A stretch of DNA of 64,000 nt, taken from assembly GCA_015065865.1 (NCBI GenBank), contig SVPM01000004.1, positions 1 through 64,000 on the forward strand, in the 5' to 3' direction. Below are positions 59,534 through 64,000 of the stretch, piece after piece. This DNA comes from Oscillospiraceae bacterium. Its GTDB lineage: Bacteria > Bacillota > Clostridia > Oscillospirales > Acutalibacteraceae. Within the stretch, counting starts at the first letter, position 1. The number at the start of each line of letters is the position of its first letter. A program made the position numbers and the translations under genes. Under the pieces are notes generated by a model that saw nothing but the letters and a program-made list of their open reading frames with translations, was not told the DNA's origin and made no database searches.

Positions 59534-60867
59534 GTATGAAAACACCGATCTGTGATTTTGTGCGCCGCTATGCAGAAAGCAACACGTTGCGGTTACATAT
59601 GCCGGGACATAAGGGGCGCTCTTGTTTGGGATTTGAAGCGTTGGATATTACCGAAATACAGGGTGCGGACAGTTTGTATGAGGCGAGCGGGATCATTGCG
59701 GAAAGCGAAGCGAACGCAAGCCGCCTGTTCGGCTGTGCTACGCACTATTCCACCGAAGGCGCTTCGCAATGTATTCGTGCCATGCTTCAACTGGCTATGT
59801 TGTGCAACGGCAATAAAGCACGCCGTGTGTTGGCAGGGCGTAACGCGCACAAAGCCTTTCTCAGTGCGGCGGCCTTGTTGGACGTGGACGTTGCGTGGCT
59901 GTATCCTGCGGCGGAGGAAAGCTATCTTTCGTGTGCGGTGACACCGACTGCGTTGGAGGAACGCCTTTCACGGGAACGAGTTGCCGCGGTGTATCTTACC
60001 TCTCCCGATTATTTGGGGAATACGGTGGATATTCGCGGCGTGGCCGCAGTTTGTCACCGTTACGGGGCGTTACTGTTGGTAGACAACGCTCACGGTGCGT
60101 ATCTCAAATTCCTGCCGACATCGCAACACCCGATCGACCTCGGTGCCGATATGTGTTGCGATTCCGCACACAAGACGTTGCCCGTGCTGACGGGAGGCGC
60201 TTATCTGCATCTGGCGGATACGGTGGCACTCACGGCGGCGCAGGTCAAAGCGGCGCTGGCACTGTTTGGGTCCACCAGCCCTTCCTATTTGATCTTGCAA
60301 TCGTTGGATGCCGCGAATGCCCGCCTTGAGGACTATGCGGCACGACTGGCGGCGTTTTTGCCGCGTGTGGAAGCGATGAAGCGACGGTTGGCAACCGGCG
60401 GATACAGCCTTTGCGGCAACGAGCCGCTGAAGATCACGCTGGGCACCAAGTTGTACGGATATCGGGGCGACGAGGTGGCCGATGCGTTGCGAAAAGCGGG
60501 GGTGGAGTGCGAATTTTCCGACCCCGACTACACGGTGCTTATGTTGACACCGTTGTTGGAGGAAGATGCGTTGCTTCGCGCGGAGGACGTGTTGCTGTCG
60601 CTGCCGCAAAAATCGCCGATCACCGCGCATCCCCCGCTGTTTTTGGCGGGCGAGGCGGTGTTTACGGTGCGGGAGGCGATGTTAGCCGATGCCGAATTCG
60701 TGTCGGTTGAGCAAGCGTGCGGTCGGGTGCTTGCCGCGCCCACGGTGGGCTGTCCGCCTGCCGTGCCGATCGCGATCTGCGGCGAACGATTGGATGAACA
60801 CGCATTGGCGTGTTTCCGTTACTATAGTATAACAACCTGTGCGGTGGTCGCAGACAGGAAGTTGTGA
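59530..60867 (+). CDS. Orn/Lys/Arg decarboxylase-family PLP enzyme
   Basis: Protein of 445 residues. The ATG at 59530 overlaps the scfB stop (ATGA), so translation is coupled. It starts with LRLHMPGHKGR, contains GADSLYEASGIIAESEANAS, CDSAHKTLPVLTGGAYLHL with the PLP lysine, and a shorter C-terminal domain than inducible arginine or lysine decarboxylases, resembling SpeA/YaaO of Firmicutes. It probably decarboxylates a basic amino acid to a polyamine. The Bacillus relative YaaO is linked to EF-P modification together with YmfF and YmfH, which are also in this window. Substrate cannot be read from sequence. Confidence 0.88.
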   Translation: MSMKTPICDFVRRYAESNTLRLHMPGHKGRSCLGFEALDITEIQGADSLYEASGIIAESEANASRLFGCATHYSTEGASQCIRAMLQLAMLCNGNKARRVLAGRNAHKAFLSAAALLDVDVAWLYPAAEESYLSCAVTPTALEERLSRERVAAVYLTSPDYLGNTVDIRGVAAVCHRYGALLLVDNAHGAYLKFLPTSQHPIDLGADMCCDSAHKTLPVLTGGAYLHLADTVALTAAQVKAALALFGSTSPSYLILQSLDAANARLEDYAARLAAFLPRVEAMKRRLATGGYSLCGNEPLKITLGTKLYGYRGDEVADALRKAGVECEFSDPDYTVLMLTPLLEEDALLRAEDVLLSLPQKSPITAHPPLFLAGEAVFTVREAMLADAEFVSVEQACGRVLAAPTVGCPPAVPIAICGERLDEHALACFRYYSITTCAVVADRKL

Positions 60868-60880
60868 AAGGAGTTTTGGT

Positions 60881-61759
60881 ATGAAGATCCGTACACTGTT
60901 GCACAGCGAAAGCCCTTCGCTGTCGTTTGAGGTGTTTCCCCCAAAAACCGAAACGAGTTTCGAGAGTGTGAAGATCGCAACGGAGGAGATCGCCAAACTG
61001 CGCCCTGCGTTTATGAGCGTAACCTACGGCGCCGGCGGCGGTACCAGCCGTTACACGTTGGAGATCGCCAAAAACATCAAAGAGATGTACGGCGTGCCCA
61101 CCTTAGCACACCTTACCTGTGTGTCCTCTACCCGCGAAACGGTGCGCGAAAAGATCGCACAGATTCGGGCGGCGGGCATTCAAAACGTGATGGCTCTGCG
61201 CGGGGATATCCCCAAAGAATTGGAGGGGGCCGACCGCCGCGGGTGGGATTACCGCTATGCGGTGGATCTGATCGCTGAACTGAAAGAGGCATGCCCCGAT
61301 TTTTGCATCGGTGCCGCGTGTTATCCCGAAATTCATCCCGAAAGTGAAAACCAACGGGAGGATATTCGGCATTTGAAGGAAAAGGTGGAGGCGGGGTGTG
61401 ACTTCCTCACCACGCAGATGTTCTTCGATAACAACTTGTTATATAATTTCCTGTATAAGATCCGCGAAGCCGGTATAACCGTTCCGGTCGTGGCCGGTAT
61501 AATGCCGATCACCAATGCGAATCAGGTGGAACGTGCGGTGAAACTGTCGGGCTCGTTTATGCCGCAACGTTTTAAAAGTTTGGTGGATCGGTTCGGCGTG
61601 TCGCCCGCGGCGATGAAACAGGCGGGTATCGCCTATGCCACCGATCAGATCATCGACCTGTATGCCAACGGCATCACCAACGTGCACGTGTATTCGATGA
61701 ATAAACCGGATGTTGCCGCAAGCATACAGGCAAATCTCAGCGATATTTTAGAATTATGA
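60881..61759 (+). CDS. metF: 5,10-methylenetetrahydrofolate reductase
   Basis: Protein of 292 residues starting at ATG 60881 with GAAAGGAG upstream. Motifs include LSFEVFPPKTE, MSVTYGAGGGTSRYT, LAHLTCVSST and NVMALRGDIPKE, typical of the flavin TIM barrel MetF. It reduces methylene-THF (made by FolD) to methyl-THF for MetH. The stop overlaps the next start by four bases. It lies 13 bases after the decarboxylase gene. Confidence 0.96.
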   Translation: MKIRTLLHSESPSLSFEVFPPKTETSFESVKIATEEIAKLRPAFMSVTYGAGGGTSRYTLEIAKNIKEMYGVPTLAHLTCVSSTRETVREKIAQIRAAGIQNVMALRGDIPKELEGADRRGWDYRYAVDLIAELKEACPDFCIGAACYPEIHPESENQREDIRHLKEKVEAGCDFLTTQMFFDNNLLYNFLYKIREAGITVPVVAGIMPITNANQVERAVKLSGSFMPQRFKSLVDRFGVSPAAMKQAGIAYATDQIIDLYANGITNVHVYSMNKPDVAASIQANLSDILEL

Positions 61760-62334
61760 GCGGCACGGTGTTGACAAAAACATATCCCTCTCTTTCGGTG
61801 GACGAGCAAGAGGTGTGGCGGTACGCCGCCTGCCGTGAGGCGGACGAGATAACGCAGGCGCTGTTACATACGTGTATGGCGCAGGCGGCTTCGGCGATCG
61901 TCAGCCGTGTGTGCTATGCACGCTATCCGCTCACGGTTACGGAGGACGGCTGTGTGTTCGGCGGTGTGAAATGGCGCTCGACCGCTCTTGCAACGCGGCT
62001 CGCCGACTGCCGCGAAGCGGTGTTGTTTGCCGCCACGTTGGGGGCGGGGTTTGACCGACTGCTTCACAAATACAGCCGCTTATCGCCGGCACGCGCGTTG
62101 TTGTTGCAGGCATACGGCACGGCGTGCGCGGAAGCGCTGTGCGATGCGTTTTGTGCGGAATATCCCACCGCTACGGCGCGGTTCAGCCCCGGTTACGGCG
62201 ACTGGGATTTGGCCGCTCAGCGCGAGGTGTTTCGCCTGTTGCAGCCGTCGCGTCATATCGGCGTATCTTTAAACGACAGTTTGTTGATGACACCCGTTAA
62301 GACCGTTACGGCGGTGATCGGGTTGGGAGGGTGA
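61756..62334 (+). CDS. MetH activation-domain-like protein
   Basis: Protein of 192 residues. The ATG at 61756 overlaps the metF stop. The C-terminal half contains RFSPGYGDWDLAAQREVFRL and HIGVSLNDSLLMTPVKTVTAVIG, similar to the SAM-binding activation domain of methionine synthase (RxSPGY motif). In many Clostridia this domain is a separate protein placed between metF and a short metH, as here, and is thought to help reductive remethylation of cob(II)alamin. The electron donor is not known. No signal peptide. Confidence 0.87.
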   Translation: MSGTVLTKTYPSLSVDEQEVWRYAACREADEITQALLHTCMAQAASAIVSRVCYARYPLTVTEDGCVFGGVKWRSTALATRLADCREAVLFAATLGAGFDRLLHKYSRLSPARALLLQAYGTACAEALCDAFCAEYPTATARFSPGYGDWDLAAQREVFRLLQPSRHIGVSLNDSLLMTPVKTVTAVIGLGG

Positions 62335-62337
62335 AGA

Positions 62338-64000
62338 ATGACCTTTCGTGAATATTTGAGCAGTGCAATCGTCCGTTTGGACGGCGGTATGGGCACGTTG
62401 TTGCAGGAACAGGGACTTCGTGCAGGGGAGTACCCCGAGCGTTGGAATCTTACCCATCCCGCCGTGATCCGCGGTATTCACTGCGCCTATTATGAGGCGG
62501 GCAGTCGAGTGGTGTCCACCAACACGTTCGGCGCCAATCGGCTGAAGTTTTCGGCCGCGGAGTTGGAGGAGATCGTGGCCGCCGCGGTGCAAAACGCCAA
62601 AGACGCGCGTGAAGCGTGCGGCGGAGGCGACCGTTACATCGCGCTCGATATCGGTCCCAGCGGCAAACTGCTTCGTCCGCTCGGCGATCTGGATTTTGAA
62701 GAGGCGGTTGCCCTGTTTGCCGAAACGGTAAAACTCGGCGTGAAATACGGGGTGGATCTTATTCTCATCGAAACGATGAACGATTGTTACGAAACCAAGG
62801 CCGCCCTGCTTGCGGCCAAGGAAAACAGCACCTTGCCCGTGTTGGTTTCCAACGCTTATGGGGAGGACGGTAAGTTGATGACCGGTGCCACGCCTTCTGC
62901 GATGGCGGCGATGCTTGAGAGCATGGGGGCGGATGCGATCGGTGCCAACTGTTCGCTCGGCCCGCGGCAACTGCGCGGCGTGGCGGAAGAGTTGGTTGCC
63001 GCGGCTTCGGTGCCGGTGCTGCTCAAACCCAACGCGGGCCTGCCTCGCGCGGTGGACGGACGTACGGTGTTCGACGTTTCGGAACAGGAGTTTGCCGATG
63101 AACTGTCCGCCCTTACAGAGCAAGGCGTGCGGGTGGTCGGCGGTTGTTGCGGCACCACGCCCGCATACATAGCCGCATTGGAACAGCGGCTGCAAAAACT
63201 TACCCCCGCGCCCATTATGCCGAAGTCACACACGGTGGTATCTTCATATACCCACGCGGTGACGTTTGGCGGCGTCCCTTTGCTGATCGGTGAGCGGATC
63301 AATCCCACGGGGAAAAAGCGGTTTAAGCAGGCACTGATGGAAAACGATATGGATTACCTGCTGTCGGAGGGTGTTCAACAGCAGGAAAGGGGCGTGCATT
63401 TGCTGGATGTGAACGTCGGCTTGCCCGACATCGACGAAGTGGCGATGCTGACCGCCGCTGTGTGCGAGTTGCAGGCGGTGTGTGATCTGCCGCTGCAGAT
63501 CGACACGGCGAACCCTGCCGCAATGGAGGCGGCACTGCGCCGTTACAACGGCAAGGCGCTCATCAATTCGGTCAACGGTAAGGCGGAAAGTATGGCGGCG
63601 GTGTTCCCGCTGGTGAAAAAATACGGCGGTGCGGTGATCGCTCTCACGTTGGATGAAAACGGCATTCCCGCCGATGCGGCAGGGCGTGTGGCGATCGCCC
63701 GCAAAATTTTGGAGGTTGCGGCATCTTACGGCATTGACAAGCGAGATATCGTGTTTGATACGCTGGCCATGACGGTCAGCGCCGATGAACAGGCGGCGTG
63801 TGCCACCCTTGAGGCACTCCGAACGATCCGCCGTGAACTCGGTTGTCACACGTCACTCGGTGTGTCGAACGTGTCCTTCGGATTGCCGCAACGCGAGGCG
63901 CTGAACAGCGTATTCTTTGCGTTGGCGCTGGAAAACGGGTTGTCGGCGGCCATTATGAATCCGTATTCCGCCGATATGATGCGTACATATTATACTTACA
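62338..64000 (+). CDS. metH: Cobalamin-dependent methionine synthase (partial, 3' end outside window)
   Basis: The gene starts at ATG 62338 with GGGAGGGTGAAGA upstream and remains open at the window end after about 554 codons. The first domain (residues 1-290) is a homocysteine S-methyltransferase with RLDGGMGTLLQEQG, a Cys in GANCSLGP, and the zinc ligands in VGGCCGTTPAYIAAL. The second, from LIGERINPTGKKRFK, is the pterin-binding (methyl-THF) domain with DVNVGLPDIDE and IDTANPAAMEA. The cobalamin-binding domain must follow beyond the window. It makes methionine from homocysteine using methyl-THF and forms an operon with metF and the activation-like gene. Confidence 0.96.
   Translation, partial: MTFREYLSSAIVRLDGGMGTLLQEQGLRAGEYPERWNLTHPAVIRGIHCAYYEAGSRVVSTNTFGANRLKFSAAELEEIVAAAVQNAKDAREACGGGDRYIALDIGPSGKLLRPLGDLDFEEAVALFAETVKLGVKYGVDLILIETMNDCYETKAALLAAKENSTLPVLVSNAYGEDGKLMTGATPSAMAAMLESMGADAIGANCSLGPRQLRGVAEELVAAASVPVLLKPNAGLPRAVDGRTVFDVSEQEFADELSALTEQGVRVVGGCCGTTPAYIAALEQRLQKLTPAPIMPKSHTVVSSYTHAVTFGGVPLLIGERINPTGKKRFKQALMENDMDYLLSEGVQQQERGVHLLDVNVGLPDIDEVAMLTAAVCELQAVCDLPLQIDTANPAAMEAALRRYNGKALINSVNGKAESMAAVFPLVKKYGGAVIALTLDENGIPADAAGRVAIARKILEVAASYGIDKRDIVFDTLAMTVSADEQAACATLEALRTIRRELGCHTSLGVSNVSFGLPQREALNSVFFALALENGLSAAIMNPYSADMMRTYYTY

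Noticed and set aside
60841-60885. Riboswitch upstream of metF
   Set aside because: The gap between the decarboxylase and metF is only 13 bases, so there is no room for an S-adenosylmethionine or cobalamin riboswitch; metF appears to be read through from upstream.

Overview
The window looks like a chromosomal segment of a GC-rich (mid-50s percent by eye) Clostridia bacterium, most likely a gut Oscillospiraceae/Ruminococcaceae-type Firmicute. The basis is a SCIFF peptide with its radical SAM maturase, an Asn T-box in front of asnA, a MecA-type adaptor, the YmfF/YmfH M16 pair, Rnf-type genes, strong AGGAGG ribosome sites and many TTGACA-17-TATAAT promoters. I see no rRNA, tRNA, phage, transposase or CRISPR array.

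Layout. 1-2474: end of a sugar-catabolism operon (GH38 alpha-mannosidase C-terminus, NagD-like phosphatase, sugar isomerase). 2582-3973: a regulator with a DNA-binding domain at each end, preceded by three 24-bp palindromic repeats. 4193-12586: a small unknown protein, then a 2651-residue VWA/isopeptide surface adhesin. 12616-13937: T-box and asnA. 14208-17966 (minus): two-component system and HtrA protease, resembling CssRS-HtrA. 18151-24108: membrane protein, leaderless DUF11 protein, and the minus-strand operon ymfF-ymfH-lgt-folD. 24327-31102: two ABC exporter subunits, then the aspartate-family operon ACT regulator-hom-lysC. 31230-35857 (minus): pyruvate kinase, rRNA methyltransferase, split transketolase. 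36037-40114: CAAX protease, tadA, glycosyltransferase, rpe, mecA-like. 40184-44911: Rnf-like genes C-D-E-A and a DUF4015 protein. 44961-49975: DegV, YfhO, and a cohesin-like repeat protein. 50397-56245: FucO-type dehydrogenase, PAP2 phosphatase, nucleotide-sugar dehydratase and aminotransferase. 56299-64000: oxidoreductase-like protein, HAD hydrolase, scfA-scfB, a decarboxylase, then metF, a MetH reactivation-like protein and the start of metH.

How genes work together. HK/RR plus HtrA form a likely envelope-stress unit. FolD, MetF, MetH and the activation-like protein feed one-carbon units into methionine. The split transketolase and Rpe are pentose-phosphate enzymes. The CapD-like dehydratase and the DegT aminotransferase make an amino-sugar nucleotide for surface glycans.

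The most unusual item is the Rnf-like cassette (40184-43664). It has only C, D, E and A, with no RnfB or RnfG gene in the window. Three of the four membrane cysteines expected to hold the RnfA/RnfE iron-sulfur cluster are replaced, and the NADH/flavin loops of RnfC are not recognisable, while both 4Fe-4S motifs of RnfC and the flavin-site threonine of RnfD remain. This points to a repurposed, possibly undescribed, membrane complex.
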